39,898 nt of DNA from JSC-12 sp033764965 (GTDB lineage: Bacteria; Cyanobacteriota; Cyanobacteriia; Leptolyngbyales; Leptolyngbyaceae): contig JANRIN010000307.1 in NCBI GenBank assembly GCA_033764965.1, positions 1 to 39,898 of the forward strand, read 5' to 3'. Made by a program: the position numbers and the translations under genes. Shown here in pieces: positions 1-8,901 of the stretch (its first letter is position 1; each line of letters begins with the position of its first letter). The notes under the pieces were generated by a model. That model was not told the DNA's origin. It did not search any database and saw nothing but the letters and a program-made list of their open reading frames with translations.

Positions 1-53
1 CCATACCAGCGATCCGGTTCCTCCGGTTGTTGCACCCAAGTCGGTTCAATCAT
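1..53 (-). CDS. Partial small protein cut by the window edge
   Basis: An ATG on the minus strand (complement of 51-53) opens a frame that runs off the left edge and starts MIEPTWVQQPEEPDRWY. Its start overlaps the stop of the RHH gene by 8 bases (ATGATTGA), a coupling common in phage-type operons. The spacing of Trp and Tyr near an acidic stretch reminds me of small helix-turn-helix proteins of cyanobacterial prophages, but with 17 residues this is only an impression. The function is unknown. Confidence 0.45.
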   Translation of the reverse strand, partial: MIEPTWVQQPEEPDRWY

Positions 54-237
54 GAATCAATCCCTCAGCAGTTAGGGCATTGTGAACCACCGTTCTTAAC
101 CAGTCTGACCGATTTGGCAGCGATCGCACGACTTCATCATCCACTTTCGACAAATACACACTAATCGGTTTTGCTGCCAGTGAATCCGACTTGGGCTTGA
201 ACCGAGTAGCAATATCTCCTCTGAGCTTTTGAGTCAT
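46..237 (-). CDS. Small ribbon-helix-helix (CopG/Arc-like) protein
   Basis: This 63-residue protein is probably a DNA-binding repressor. After a basic N-terminal arm, residues 24-32 (KPISVYLSK) look like the RHH beta strand. They are followed by an acidic turn and helix A, then a 'LPNRSDWLR' turn and helix B (VVHNAL), the common arrangement in short cyanobacterial CopG-like proteins. It is divergent from the gene at 376, and the space between holds two near-identical 18-bp palindromes, one in front of each gene. Autoregulation and control of the neighbour is the simplest reading. It overlaps the partial gene to its left by 8 bases. The fold is assigned by eye; the target and operon role are inferred. 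Confidence 0.6.
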   Translation of the reverse strand: MTQKLRGDIATRFKPKSDSLAAKPISVYLSKVDDEVVRSLPNRSDWLRTVVHNALTAEGLIHD

Positions 238-252
238 AGGTCATCGTCAATG

Positions 253-277
253 AATATAGCCCATCATATATCACGGG
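253..277 (-). promoter_or_regulatory. Operator plus -10 element for the leftward RHH gene
   Basis: The 18-bp imperfect palindrome CCCATCATATATCACGGG (260-277) is followed, on the minus strand after one base, by TATATT (complement of 253-258). The RHH start codon is about 16 bases further on. A nearly identical element faces the other way at 322-346. Confidence 0.6.
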
Positions 278-321
278 TTTCTTTACAAGATTTTTATGCG
301 GCTAGGGTTTTATCTATAGAC

Positions 322-346
322 CCCATTATATATAACGGGATATAAT
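322..346 (+). promoter_or_regulatory. Operator plus -10 element for the rightward gene
   Basis: The 18-bp imperfect palindrome CCCATTATATATAACGGG (322-339) is followed after one base by a perfect TATAAT (341-346), 29 bases before the ATG at 376. No good -35 hexamer is visible, so the operator fills the place where the spacer would be. It differs from the 260-277 copy at 2 of 18 positions. Confidence 0.65.
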
Positions 347-375
347 AGATTTAGAAAGTATAGCAGGAGAAAACC

Positions 376-894
376 ATGAAAGGTAATCAAGTTAAAATTG
401 GAACCACCTACAGCACTAAAGTTGCAAAACAGGTCGTTGAAGTGCAAATCCTCCGTAGACATCGCTCCGGTGGATGGGAAGCTAAGAACTTAGCAACGGG
501 TAAGATTATGCACATTAGAACGGCTGATCGTCTTAGCTCAATTGAAACCATGAATGAACTCGTTCAAGATTCAGCTAAGGAAGTAGAATCAACTCCGGTT
601 GTCATCGAAGCAGTCAAAGCCGTTGAAGCTTCTGAGAAACAGCAAGCGATTAAGCGATCGAAGGAGGTTTACATTGCACCTCAATCTGCGATCGCAACCT
701 ACAAGCCAGGAGATGACATTCTCAAACTGGCAGAGCTGCTGAGTGGCGGCGTGACCAAAGCCCAAATCTGCCAGCATTTTGGTTGGAAGTCGTGGAACCC
801 TCACAAGTCAGCCGTTCTCAAACTGGGCTATGGCATTCGCTCTGATGCAGAGGGTAAGTTTTGGTTAGTGCAAAATAATGTGAGTGCTGCTTAA
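376..894 (+). CDS. Two-domain protein of unknown function with a C-terminal winged-helix-like domain
   Basis: This 172-residue protein starts at an ATG preceded by a good AGGAGA ribosome site. Residues 1-55 form a small beta-rich module (VKIGTTY ... GGWEAKNLATGK ... IRTADRL) that resembles a domain found in phage and plasmid proteins. Residues 60-110 are charged and probably disordered. Residues 113-170 (a 'LLSGGVTKAQICQHFGWKS' helix-turn-helix followed by a 'GYGIRSDAEGKFWLV' wing) look like a winged helix related to DUF3489-type domains. It is divergent from the RHH gene and shares the paired operators with it, so the two are probably co-regulated. I do not recognise a specific function; DNA binding is likely. 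Confidence 0.65.
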   Translation: MKGNQVKIGTTYSTKVAKQVVEVQILRRHRSGGWEAKNLATGKIMHIRTADRLSSIETMNELVQDSAKEVESTPVVIEAVKAVEASEKQQAIKRSKEVYIAPQSAIATYKPGDDILKLAELLSGGVTKAQICQHFGWKSWNPHKSAVLKLGYGIRSDAEGKFWLVQNNVSAA

Positions 895-995
895 AGAAGG
901 AGGTTGATGTCAGATACCAGTTTGATTTACCCGGACTAAAGGAGGATTGTGGTGAGGAAAAGCATAACGGGTAGAGAAACTTAGGAGCGTTCTTG

Positions 996-3900
996 CTAAT
1001 CCTCCTCAAATTCATAGGTGATAAACTTCAGAGTCCTGCAATTTTCGGTAACTGTCCGGATCACAGTTTCAGGAACTCCATCAGGGGTTTGTATCTGGAT
1101 TTCTATAGTCATCTCAATGTCACCATTAAGGCTATTGAGGTGCTGCAACACTTCATCTGCAATCTGCCCTACATCCTTAATTAGTCGGGTGGGGTTGACC
1201 TTGACTGCTCCATAGAAGCGGTTCACTTGCTTAGTGGAAAATGGAGTGATAGGGGTTGTGCCACCAACGGGAGGATCAGTAGGGTGCGAAGCAGTTGCTC
1301 CTTCGGCGTAAACATCCTTACCCTCTACGCTCAAATCGGAACCAGGCTGGTTCTTCTCGTCTTCTGCCTGCTTTCTAGCAGCTTCGTCAGCGTCCAGTTG
1401 TCGTTGAGCAACCTCCGGTTTGACCAATAAATTTTGACTACTCAAAGTTGCGGTGAAAACTTCGTTAGGTCCGGCTTTCAATCCCAAATATCGCCCTTTC
1501 GACTCATCAAACCCTGTCGCATAAGCAAAATGTTCAGCCCAAAGGAGCCTTACTACCCCATCCTGAATCGCTTGCAGTAGCACTTGCTCATTGCTCAGAC
1601 GTGGAAGATATAAATAATTGCTGAGATATGACCACAATCGCTTCGTATCGATGTGGTCAGATTCCCGCCATAAATAGTGATCAAGAGCTTCCATCCGTAA
1701 ACGATTCGCGGCATAGGTAGTAATTAGATATTCTTCATGCACTGCCTTACGACTGGCACGGAGAACAGGAGAGTCTTGACCCTGAAGCCGCACCTCTGTC
1801 CAATTTGTTTGCTGTTTTGGATCAGATGCGCTGGCATTATGAGTTGGAACCAGCAACCACTGAAAGGCTTCCTTCAGCAAATTGTCTACTAAGTCATTCG
1901 TCTGGTCTCGTTTCGTATTTGCCTGCTTGCCCTGAAAAGGATCGAGGTTCAAGAGTTCCTTGTCCCGAACAATGGAATCCCAGGACAGGAATTGACAAAC
2001 ATTTTGCTCCAACAGGGTTAGTTTGGACTTATCAGGAGCCAGGAACAGCAATAGGTTTTTGCAGTAGCGGGGACTTGCTCCTTTAGTCGTAAGAATCAAC
2101 TCACAATGTCCACGCGCTGGACTATCGATCGACTTGCCGATGTGGGGATGTTGTGGTCCTAGAACCACTAGGCGCACTCCCATCGACTCATCATCGGGAA
2201 TATCAGCCGTTGAATCAGGCGCAATATGCACTCCGGCAAACTCCCCACGTTGTTTATCCAACTTCAACCGTCGAATAATTTCATCCCAAATCTTTTCCCG
2301 TTCCTCCTCAATCTGGGTAGCTCGGTCTTTTGCCATGCGGGTGACATTGGGCTGAGTTGAGATCCAGTAGCGATCGCCATCGATGTAGACATAATTGGCT
2401 TGATCCGTCAATCGCCGCAGGGCATCCCCAAACGTAGCCACTGATTCTCCGGGTTGCACACAACCGAGTTTGATGCGGCGATCAGGCACTCCTCGATTGG
2501 ATGCTCGTTGCATGGGAGCAGACCCCAAATAAATTGTGCGGGTCACGCGACGGCACGCTGAATAACGACCCAGATTGGGGTTTTGGTTATCGAGGGAAAC
2601 GGGGAGAGAATTGGAACCGTCTACGTCCTTTTCAATCACAGGCACCCAGTTGTCATCCAGGTAGCGGGTCAGTTCGGACTGCACCTGAGCATCATCCATT
2701 GCAACGCTGGCAGGCATAATTAATAAATTCTTGTCCCCTCGATCCCAAAGCGTGTGAATCACCTTTGCCATGAGCCGCAGAACACCACGAGTACGCTGGA
2801 ATTTGTCGAGGGTTGACCAGTCTGAATACAACCGATCAAACAATTCAGGATGAATGGGATAGGCTTCTTCTAACCGTCGTTTGTAGCTGGCTTCCCGGCA
2901 TTCCGAGGGGAATTCAACCGACTGATTTTGATACATCTCATAGAATGCTCGAATCACCCCATCACGGGCAACGTAAGCATTCGAGTCAAGCGGCTGGAAC
3001 AATCGGCGACGGACAATTTCAAAACTTTCTTCGGCACTGGCAGGTCGCCACGGAGACTCAACCCGACTGACTGCATTCTTGAGCCGATCTAAGGCATCTT
3101 GACCACGATCGCCACCAATTTCGATATTAGAGGCTGGAATACTAACCACCAGTAACGTGCGATCGGCATTTTTGGCAGATTCGCTCAGAGTCTGAGCAAA
3201 CGTAATGTGAGTATCAAAGCTTCCGGCTGGTAAATCATTGTCAGAGTGAAGCTGACGGGCATAGGACACCCACTCATCAATCAAAATTAGGCAGGGAGCA
3301 TATTTGTTGAATAGCAGTTTGAGCGTATCGCCAGGATTGGTTGCCGTTTCATCCGCTCGGCGGATCATCTCATAGCCCTCTTTGCCGCCTAACTGCCACG
3401 CAATCTCACCCCACAAGGTATGAACTATCGTCCCGTCTTTTTTGGTCTGGGTTTGCCCCGGCGAAATCTTGTTACCAACCAACACTACGGTTTTGACCTC
3501 TTGTGGTGGCTCTGGCACCTGCGCCGACTCAAACACGGGTTCAAGCCCTGGCAACTGGTTGGCAGAAACGCCAAAGAATAAATGATACAGGGCAAGCATG
3601 GCGTGGGTTTTGCCACCACCAAAATTGGTTTGCAGTTCAATAACTGGATCACCACCCTTGCCACTTAATCGCAGCAGAGCTTGGGTGAGCAACAGTTTAA
3701 GTCCTTGAGTCAGGTAGGTGCGACCGAAGAACTCGGTGGGGTCACGGTATTCGTTCGATCCTTCGTCCAGGTATACCTGCCATAAATCAGCCGCAAACTC
3801 TGCCTGCTGATATCGTCCAGAGGCAACATCTTGATGGGGCATGACGACCTCGCGCCAGGGCTTCAACCCACCTTTAGGGGTTCCTTCCATTGGCGCAACT

Positions 3901-4373
3901 GATGCCCGACGAGTTTCTCGACGGGCTTGATCTTCAAACCGTTGTCGCAGTAATTCGTAGCGTTGCTTCTCAACGATGTCTGATTGTTCTGCGGCTCCTA
4001 CGGAATTGAGCAAGCGAATGACACTATCGAGGGCACGATAGGCATCTTCGGTGGTGACGGAGGTAGACCCATGTGCCCACGAATTACGGGTTGTTCGTAG
4101 TTCACTGATGAGGGTACGTTCGGTCTGCCCTAATGTTTGCTTAAACACGTCATCCCACTTCCCCCACATCAGTTTCAGTTGGGCGGTGAGGTCATCCCGC
4201 AAAATATCTTCAGGTTTACGTCGCAATGAGTTATCGGGATCAATATGGGGAATGGCTGCCAGCAACCACTTGTCCCGGTACATTGATCGCATCTCTCGCT
4301 CGATATAGGGATATAGCCCCTCTTTCAGTAAGGTTAACGCTCGTCCGACTCGTTCGTGGTTGCTGATAGACAT
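996..4373 (-). CDS. HEPN-DUF499 ATPase, the ATPase component of an Hma-type defence system
   Basis: This 1125-residue protein has an N-terminal Swt1-like HEPN domain (about 1-130) with the motif RNSWAH (R96-H101), the Rx4H pattern of HEPN RNases. The DUF499 ATPase core follows, with a glycine-rich P-loop NFGGGKTH (about 250-257) and a Walker B-like LILIDEW (about 362-368). The C-terminal 100 residues hold an acidic/Pro-rich linker and a small conserved end domain. DUF499 proteins occur with DUF1156 methylases and large helicases in defence islands, as here (5038-7923 and 9277-12897). The ATPase may remodel DNA or sense phage, and the HEPN part could cleave RNA; both are inferences. The gene is last in the leftward series, 20 bases after a PIN toxin gene. 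Confidence 0.85.
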   Translation of the reverse strand: MSISNHERVGRALTLLKEGLYPYIEREMRSMYRDKWLLAAIPHIDPDNSLRRKPEDILRDDLTAQLKLMWGKWDDVFKQTLGQTERTLISELRTTRNSWAHGSTSVTTEDAYRALDSVIRLLNSVGAAEQSDIVEKQRYELLRQRFEDQARRETRRASVAPMEGTPKGGLKPWREVVMPHQDVASGRYQQAEFAADLWQVYLDEGSNEYRDPTEFFGRTYLTQGLKLLLTQALLRLSGKGGDPVIELQTNFGGGKTHAMLALYHLFFGVSANQLPGLEPVFESAQVPEPPQEVKTVVLVGNKISPGQTQTKKDGTIVHTLWGEIAWQLGGKEGYEMIRRADETATNPGDTLKLLFNKYAPCLILIDEWVSYARQLHSDNDLPAGSFDTHITFAQTLSESAKNADRTLLVVSIPASNIEIGGDRGQDALDRLKNAVSRVESPWRPASAEESFEIVRRRLFQPLDSNAYVARDGVIRAFYEMYQNQSVEFPSECREASYKRRLEEAYPIHPELFDRLYSDWSTLDKFQRTRGVLRLMAKVIHTLWDRGDKNLLIMPASVAMDDAQVQSELTRYLDDNWVPVIEKDVDGSNSLPVSLDNQNPNLGRYSACRRVTRTIYLGSAPMQRASNRGVPDRRIKLGCVQPGESVATFGDALRRLTDQANYVYIDGDRYWISTQPNVTRMAKDRATQIEEEREKIWDEIIRRLKLDKQRGEFAGVHIAPDSTADIPDDESMGVRLVVLGPQHPHIGKSIDSPARGHCELILTTKGASPRYCKNLLLFLAPDKSKLTLLEQNVCQFLSWDSIVRDKELLNLDPFQGKQANTKRDQTNDLVDNLLKEAFQWLLVPTHNASASDPKQQTNWTEVRLQGQDSPVLRASRKAVHEEYLITTYAANRLRMEALDHYLWRESDHIDTKRLWSYLSNYLYLPRLSNEQVLLQAIQDGVVRLLWAEHFAYATGFDESKGRYLGLKAGPNEVFTATLSSQNLLVKPEVAQRQLDADEAARKQAEDEKNQPGSDLSVEGKDVYAEGATASHPTDPPVGGTTPITPFSTKQVNRFYGAVKVNPTRLIKDVGQIADEVLQHLNSLNGDIEMTIEIQIQTPDGVPETVIRTVTENCRTLKFITYEFEED

Positions 4374-4393
4374 GGCTGGTTAGAAGGAGAAGG

Positions 4394-4810
4394 TCAATAG
4401 GAATTAGGTGTCCAAAACTCTAAGGTTTTGAAAGTGCCAAAGTCCCTGTAATTCAATGTCCAAACTGGACAACGGTAGCGCAAAGCAGTGGTAATCACGA
4501 TCGCATCCTCTAGTGTTCCCTGCCATTGTGGAAGGGCAAGCACGAAGGCTTGCAGCGTATCAAAATCTGTTTTTTCTACGGGAATGAGGTGTAGGCTATC
4601 CTGCATCACCTGGAGAGTTTTTTGGGCTTGCTGTGGACTGGTTCGCTGTAGCAGCCATTTGTAAACCTCGAAGACGATCGGAATGGGAGTCAGCAAAATG
4701 GTTTTTGCTTGAATTAATTGAGTAAAGCCAGCAACGCACTGAGCATGATCAGTGTCTTTGGCATAAAACAAGCCAATTAGAGGACCCGCATCAATCACAA
4801 GCTGTTTCAA
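4394..4810 (-). CDS. PIN-domain toxin (VapC-like ribonuclease)
   Basis: This 138-residue PIN-domain protein is a probable metal-dependent RNase toxin. The acidic residues expected for the active site are present: Asp7 (VIDAGPL), Glu48 (VFEVYK), Asp102 (TLEDAIV) and an Asp near the end of the NYRDF segment. Its start overlaps the stop of the upstream antitoxin gene by 4 bases (ATGA), the classic coupling of type II pairs. It sits between the DUF1156 methylase and the DUF499 ATPase, so the defence operon carries an addiction module in the middle. The exact RNA target cannot be seen. Confidence 0.85.
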   Translation of the reverse strand: MKQLVIDAGPLIGLFYAKDTDHAQCVAGFTQLIQAKTILLTPIPIVFEVYKWLLQRTSPQQAQKTLQVMQDSLHLIPVEKTDFDTLQAFVLALPQWQGTLEDAIVITTALRYRCPVWTLNYRDFGTFKTLEFWTPNSY

Positions 4811-5019
4811 TTCTCGTAGTCCTCTGCTCGATCGCGGGCATTATGGGGAGCATCAGTGACGATTCCAGCCAGTTCCAACAGGGCTGAACTATCTTTTGGA
4901 ATCAGTTTCACCTCTAGCGCCTCTTGAATCAGGCTCAATACCGTTTCTTCAGGGTGTTCCTGTAAATATGACTTCAGCCGTTCTGCTAAAGCATCGGGTA
5001 GTTCTACAGTCAATTGCAT
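4807..5019 (-). CDS. Antitoxin of the PIN toxin pair
   Basis: This 70-residue protein begins MQLTVELPDALAERL. I prefer the ATG at 5019 over the upstream TTG at 5034 because GGAGG precedes it at the right distance. The N-terminal beta-strand-then-helix pattern (QLTVELPDAL ... SLIQEALEVKL) suggests an RHH-like DNA-binding half. The acidic C-terminal tail (residues 45-70) would be the toxin-binding part. The gene lies 18 bases after the methylase stop and overlaps the toxin by 4 bases. Antitoxin function follows from its size, position and coupling, not from a recognised family name. Confidence 0.75.
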   Translation of the reverse strand: MQLTVELPDALAERLKSYLQEHPEETVLSLIQEALEVKLIPKDSSALLELAGIVTDAPHNARDRAEDYEN

Positions 5020-5037
5020 CAGATTTACCTCCAAAGG

Positions 5038-7923
5038 TTAAAGTTCGAGACGGCCTTGAATAGGTTGGGATGCCGTTTTTTCTAATGCTAACCTGGTAAT
5101 TTCAGACCAGGAGATGACCAGGCTGTTGTAGGCGATCGCCTCCTGAGTCCATCCTTTGCGATCGCAAATGCTGTAGAGACGGTAGGCGAGATCTCGCGCC
5201 GTTTCGCCTTGACCGTTCAGTTGAGCCAGCAGGGTTGCGGCTCCAGTTTCCCCTTTCTTGTCAAGAGCGTGAATCAAGTGTTGCGTTGCTTCCCAATCGG
5301 GAATGCGAGAATCTTGAGCGGGATTCCAGCTACCAGGGAGTTCATCTCGACGCAGTAAGCGAACTTTGCCCGCTTTGGCATTGAGAATTCCAGCAGCTTT
5401 TAAGCCTGCGACACTGGTGACTTTAGCTTTAGATAGGGTTTCAGCATCCCCAAAAAGTCCTTCATTAAACTGGTGTTGTTCAAACCATGCCAGTGCCCAG
5501 CGAGTATCGGTATCAAATTCACCTTCCTGCTCAGTTAAAAACTCATCCAGAGTTTGGTTAATCAGTTGCAGAGCTGTGCGGACACGCATCGGGGAACCGT
5601 CGGCTTCTAGCACTTGGGTATAGCGAGAGAATACTGCCATACCGGGACCAATGCTAGCTTGAGCCAGGTCTACCGGAGCGATGTTGCCCTGCTGAAGTTT
5701 TTTAAGCGCATCGGGAAGTTCACGCTGAAGTTGGTTGAGAAATTCGCGTCGAGTGATTTTGGGTGCATCGTGGGGCAAGGGACGGCAGACGAGAGCGATC
5801 GAAGAAGCCAGGGCGTTAGAGCCTTGTCCTCTCATGCGATTTCCTAATTCTGTCCGAATTGGTAAGGTGCCAGTAATGGAGAATCCAGCCTGAACCAGTC
5901 CCTCCAACATGGTTTCCCAACCCGTTGAGGCAACAGCGACGTTATCTGCCTCATCGTCATCCTCAGCCTCATCGCTCTCGACCTGTTTGAACGCATACTG
6001 AACGGTAAAGGGGTAGTCGGGATGGGTAATTTTGCGAATCTCACCAAATACCTTGCTCAAGCCATCCTCGAAATACCGTTTTGCTTGTTCTTTGCCCCCG
6101 TGCCGAAACGGATCAGCAACGAGTTCTTGTTCCTTAGGCGTAAGCAGCGTTTGGAACAAATCAGGGTAGAGATGACCAATGGAATGGCGCAACCAGACGT
6201 AGAAAAAGTCAGAGAGATCGGCGTAGGGAACAGAATCATAGTAGGGCGGATCGGTGGGAAGAATGAGTCCTTGAAACTGAGGTGCGCCCACGTCTCTAGC
6301 ATCCATTTGCCAAGTCTTACCGGCACTTAACCCTCGCCAGTCTGCGACCGCTTTATGTACCCAGGTAACGCAACCGAGCCAATTACCGGATGAACCACTG
6401 AAAGGGCAACACTCGGCAAAATCCCATACCATTGGAATTGCTTGCCGCCCAAACGTATTTCGCATTTTCTCCCCAGACGAATGCCAACTGCAAAGGCTTG
6501 ACCAGTAATCAGATCCTTTATCAACGGCAAAAGCCAGATAGGTTGCAACGGCTTTGGCGTAGTCTTCGGTTGCACCATCCTGTATCAGTTGAACTCTGGC
6601 AGCTTCTACTAATTCGCTGAAGGTGGAAAGGGCGGTGAGTTGCCTCGCTGTGAAGAGATCAGCATGTTTGGTCATGCCATAGATGCAAGGCGTGACATGG
6701 CGGGAGTTAGGAACTAGATCTGTTTCTGGCTTCCAATTTGGTTGTGCCGTCGCTGCAATGCTTTCGTGTTCCGGATTGGGTGGTAAATAGATGCGTCCTT
6801 TCTCGCCTTCCGCCACGATCGCGATCAGTTTTGCGCCCATGTGTCCGGCTTTACCCTGCGATCGCACATACTCCAAGCCCACAGGATTGTCACAAGCAAT
6901 ACATCGTGCGCCCTTCCGGCTGACAGTTCCTTCTAGGGGCTTGCCCTTGTCAGCTTTAATTTCGTATTGAATCTTGGGTAGGTGCTGTTGGCGATCGATG
7001 ACTGGATGAATGTAGTGTTGATTGCCTGCTTTTGTAGAAAGTGCAAAGGAACGTACTAACGGCATTTCGCATCCACACGCCGGATTAGGACACTTCACAG
7101 TTCTTGCCCAAATCCAGGCGATAACCGTTGCGGTTGCTCCATTCCCTAATGCAACATCTGGATATAAATGACCGATCTGTTGTTTAGCGCGATCGCGCAT
7201 CCAATTGCCGTAATAGCGAATGTCTTCTGCAAGTCCTTTTGCATTTCCCTTCCAGATTCCCTTTTTCAGTTCTTTCGCAACATCATGGTCACTGCAATAT
7301 TGAGGATTAATCGGAGGCTGTCCAGCAAACTGAGGCGGAATTTCAATCATGGCTTTGGTAACCATGACTGCTACTGGATTAAGGTCGCTGGCATACGCCT
7401 TTAATCCCAAGCGTTGAGCTTCAATCGGAATCGAACCACCGCCGCAGAAGGGATCGTACACGATCGGTGCGTGCTTCTGAATGTATTTTTGAATCGCTTT
7501 GGCATCGGTTGGAGGTTCTTCGTTGTGGCTCCATGCCAGCGATCGGGCAATTTCTCGCTGTGCCGCTTCAATAATCACAGGATCTTTTAAGTCATCCCAG
7601 GATACCAACCCTCTAACGGTTTGCTTACCTGCCGATTGCTTGCCTGCTTTCTCCTCTGCCGTGACAATTCTGCCCAGAAGATCAAAGAGTCTCTGACGCT
7701 CAATATTTTGGTCTAACTCAGTTGGAAATTTATCTGGATAGCCGGATGGATCATCCACTAATGAAGCAAATAGTATTGCCCGACAAGCCGCTAACGGTCG
7801 CCGTGCCCACCACAAATGCAACGTAGAAGGGTGACCATGCCGAATTGATTTTTCTCGTGCAGATTCCTTGTTGATCGCTTCTAAAGGTAGCGCAACTTCG
7901 ATAAGCTTTTTACGCTGCGGCAT
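5038..7923 (-). CDS. DUF1156 DNA adenine methylase, the methylase component of an Hma-type defence system
   Basis: This 961-residue protein opens with the DUF1156 signature (residues 8-55, including HPSTLHLWWARRPLAACRA). The SAM-binding motif DPFCGGGS is at 157-164 and the catalytic DPPY at 558-561, so the order is motif I then IV, with a very long insert between them. The insert contains a probable zinc ribbon (CPNPACGC about residue 278, and CIACDNP about 344). DPPY points to N6-adenine methylation. The likely role is to mark self DNA for the partner helicase and ATPase, or to take part directly in the antiviral reaction. The antitoxin gene starts 18 bases after its stop, and a 278-base gap separates its start from the second toxin gene. 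Confidence 0.88.
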   Translation of the reverse strand: MPQRKKLIEVALPLEAINKESAREKSIRHGHPSTLHLWWARRPLAACRAILFASLVDDPSGYPDKFPTELDQNIERQRLFDLLGRIVTAEEKAGKQSAGKQTVRGLVSWDDLKDPVIIEAAQREIARSLAWSHNEEPPTDAKAIQKYIQKHAPIVYDPFCGGGSIPIEAQRLGLKAYASDLNPVAVMVTKAMIEIPPQFAGQPPINPQYCSDHDVAKELKKGIWKGNAKGLAEDIRYYGNWMRDRAKQQIGHLYPDVALGNGATATVIAWIWARTVKCPNPACGCEMPLVRSFALSTKAGNQHYIHPVIDRQQHLPKIQYEIKADKGKPLEGTVSRKGARCIACDNPVGLEYVRSQGKAGHMGAKLIAIVAEGEKGRIYLPPNPEHESIAATAQPNWKPETDLVPNSRHVTPCIYGMTKHADLFTARQLTALSTFSELVEAARVQLIQDGATEDYAKAVATYLAFAVDKGSDYWSSLCSWHSSGEKMRNTFGRQAIPMVWDFAECCPFSGSSGNWLGCVTWVHKAVADWRGLSAGKTWQMDARDVGAPQFQGLILPTDPPYYDSVPYADLSDFFYVWLRHSIGHLYPDLFQTLLTPKEQELVADPFRHGGKEQAKRYFEDGLSKVFGEIRKITHPDYPFTVQYAFKQVESDEAEDDDEADNVAVASTGWETMLEGLVQAGFSITGTLPIRTELGNRMRGQGSNALASSIALVCRPLPHDAPKITRREFLNQLQRELPDALKKLQQGNIAPVDLAQASIGPGMAVFSRYTQVLEADGSPMRVRTALQLINQTLDEFLTEQEGEFDTDTRWALAWFEQHQFNEGLFGDAETLSKAKVTSVAGLKAAGILNAKAGKVRLLRRDELPGSWNPAQDSRIPDWEATQHLIHALDKKGETGAATLLAQLNGQGETARDLAYRLYSICDRKGWTQEAIAYNSLVISWSEITRLALEKTASQPIQGRLEL

Positions 7924-8102
7924 TTGCAGAAACTCATTCAGATTTTCTTAATATCTTCATGAGTTTTCCCAGGAATCAGGTGTGGCTAACGGTAAGATTA
8001 TCTAGATTTTGATAATATTTTGATGAAGCTGAAGCCCTTGTACTGATTGGCTACATATAGCATTCAAATAAATCTAAAAGCTCTATAAATAGCGTAGTTT
8101 GT

Positions 8103-8125
8103 GTGTATTATTAGTGTAAATACAC
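8103..8125. repeat. Short inverted repeat in the gap before the DUF1156 gene
   Basis: GTGTATT (8103-8109) is mirrored by AATACAC (8119-8125) in the 7924-8201 gap between the second toxin gene and the DUF1156 methylase. It could be an operator or a weak hairpin. I found no convincing promoter hexamers in this gap. Confidence 0.3.
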
Positions 8126-8201
8126 AGATTAGATCAGTTCTAGTAACAGGGTAATTCCCAATAAGGTTTTACAGAAAGTTACGCGATCGATTTTAGACAA
8201 A

Positions 8202-8591
8202 TTATTTAAGTGTTTGAACGCCGGAGTAGCCCAGAATCTTTTGGTCTGCCGTCAGCAATGGGCAGTTGTGAGCTTTTGCCGTTGCCACAATAATTTGATC
8301 GGCTGGGTCATTGTGAAAGCCTGCCAGTTGAGTAGACTGAATCACGATCGGTAGAGTTAAATCGAGCAGTTGTACTCCTGGATATGCCAAAGCAGCAGTG
8401 AACCATTCTTCAATTGATAGAGAAAACCCTACCCGGTTCTTCTCAACGAGTTTTGCAATTTCCCAGCATGAATAAATGCTGACTCCTAACCCACTCGATT
8501 GATTTGCAGTAATCCATTCTCGGTGCTGCTGAGTCAAGCGTGGGTTGTTGTCTACCCACCAGATCCAAATGTGTGTATCCAGAACAATCAT
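8202..8591 (-). CDS. VapC-family PIN toxin
   Basis: This is a 129-residue PIN-domain protein. I chose the ATG at 8591 (MIVLDTHIWIWW) because it overlaps the antitoxin stop by exactly 4 bases (ATGA). The active-site acids are visible: Asp5 (LDTH), Glu44 (CWEIAKLV) and the pair in DPADQIIVATA and LLTADQKIL. This is the subgroup close to bacterial VapC proteins beginning with LDTHI. It is a probable RNase that is kept inactive by the protein at 8588-8815. It lies between the helicase and methylase genes and is the second such pair in the defence set. It is unrelated in detail to the PIN protein at 4394, so the two pairs were probably acquired independently. Confidence 0.88.
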   Translation of the reverse strand: MIVLDTHIWIWWVDNNPRLTQQHREWITANQSSGLGVSIYSCWEIAKLVEKNRVGFSLSIEEWFTAALAYPGVQLLDLTLPIVIQSTQLAGFHNDPADQIIVATAKAHNCPLLTADQKILGYSGVQTLK

Positions 8592-8815
8592 TTCAAAACG
8601 TCCCACTCTTCTGGAGGAACCGCTGGTTCAAACGGATCATCGTAAAAAAGCACTGTTCCCTGTAACGGAAATTCTGACGAAGCGTTAAAAGCCCGTTGAG
8701 GCTGAGGACGTTCTAGAATAATCACTTCAACCGCCTCCCCCGCTCGAAACGGCAACCCTTCCAGAACCAATGTGCCATTCTCAGACAAAACGACTTCAAC
8801 TTTATGAGCCTGCAT
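8588..8815 (-). CDS. Antitoxin partner of the VapC toxin
   Basis: This 75-residue protein has an N-terminal beta-rich part (residues 4-34, HKVEVVLSENGTLVLEGLPF then EAVEVIIL) resembling small AF2212/AbrB-type antitoxin strands. An acidic and proline-rich C-terminal tail follows (PFEPAVPPEEWDVLK) that probably wraps the toxin. The ATGA overlap with the toxin gene supports the pairing. It is divergent from the gene at 8902, with 86 bases between them that must hold both promoters. The family assignment is tentative; its role as antitoxin is better supported than its fold. Confidence 0.75.
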   Translation of the reverse strand: MQAHKVEVVLSENGTLVLEGLPFRAGEAVEVIILERPQPQRAFNASSEFPLQGTVLFYDDPFEPAVPPEEWDVLK

Positions 8816-8901
8816 TCTGCTGCCCCTCGTTGTGAATTACAATGCTCGGTTTAACCAATTCACTTCATCAAATCCTTAATTTGAGGTTAGCAGAGTAAAA
8901 C

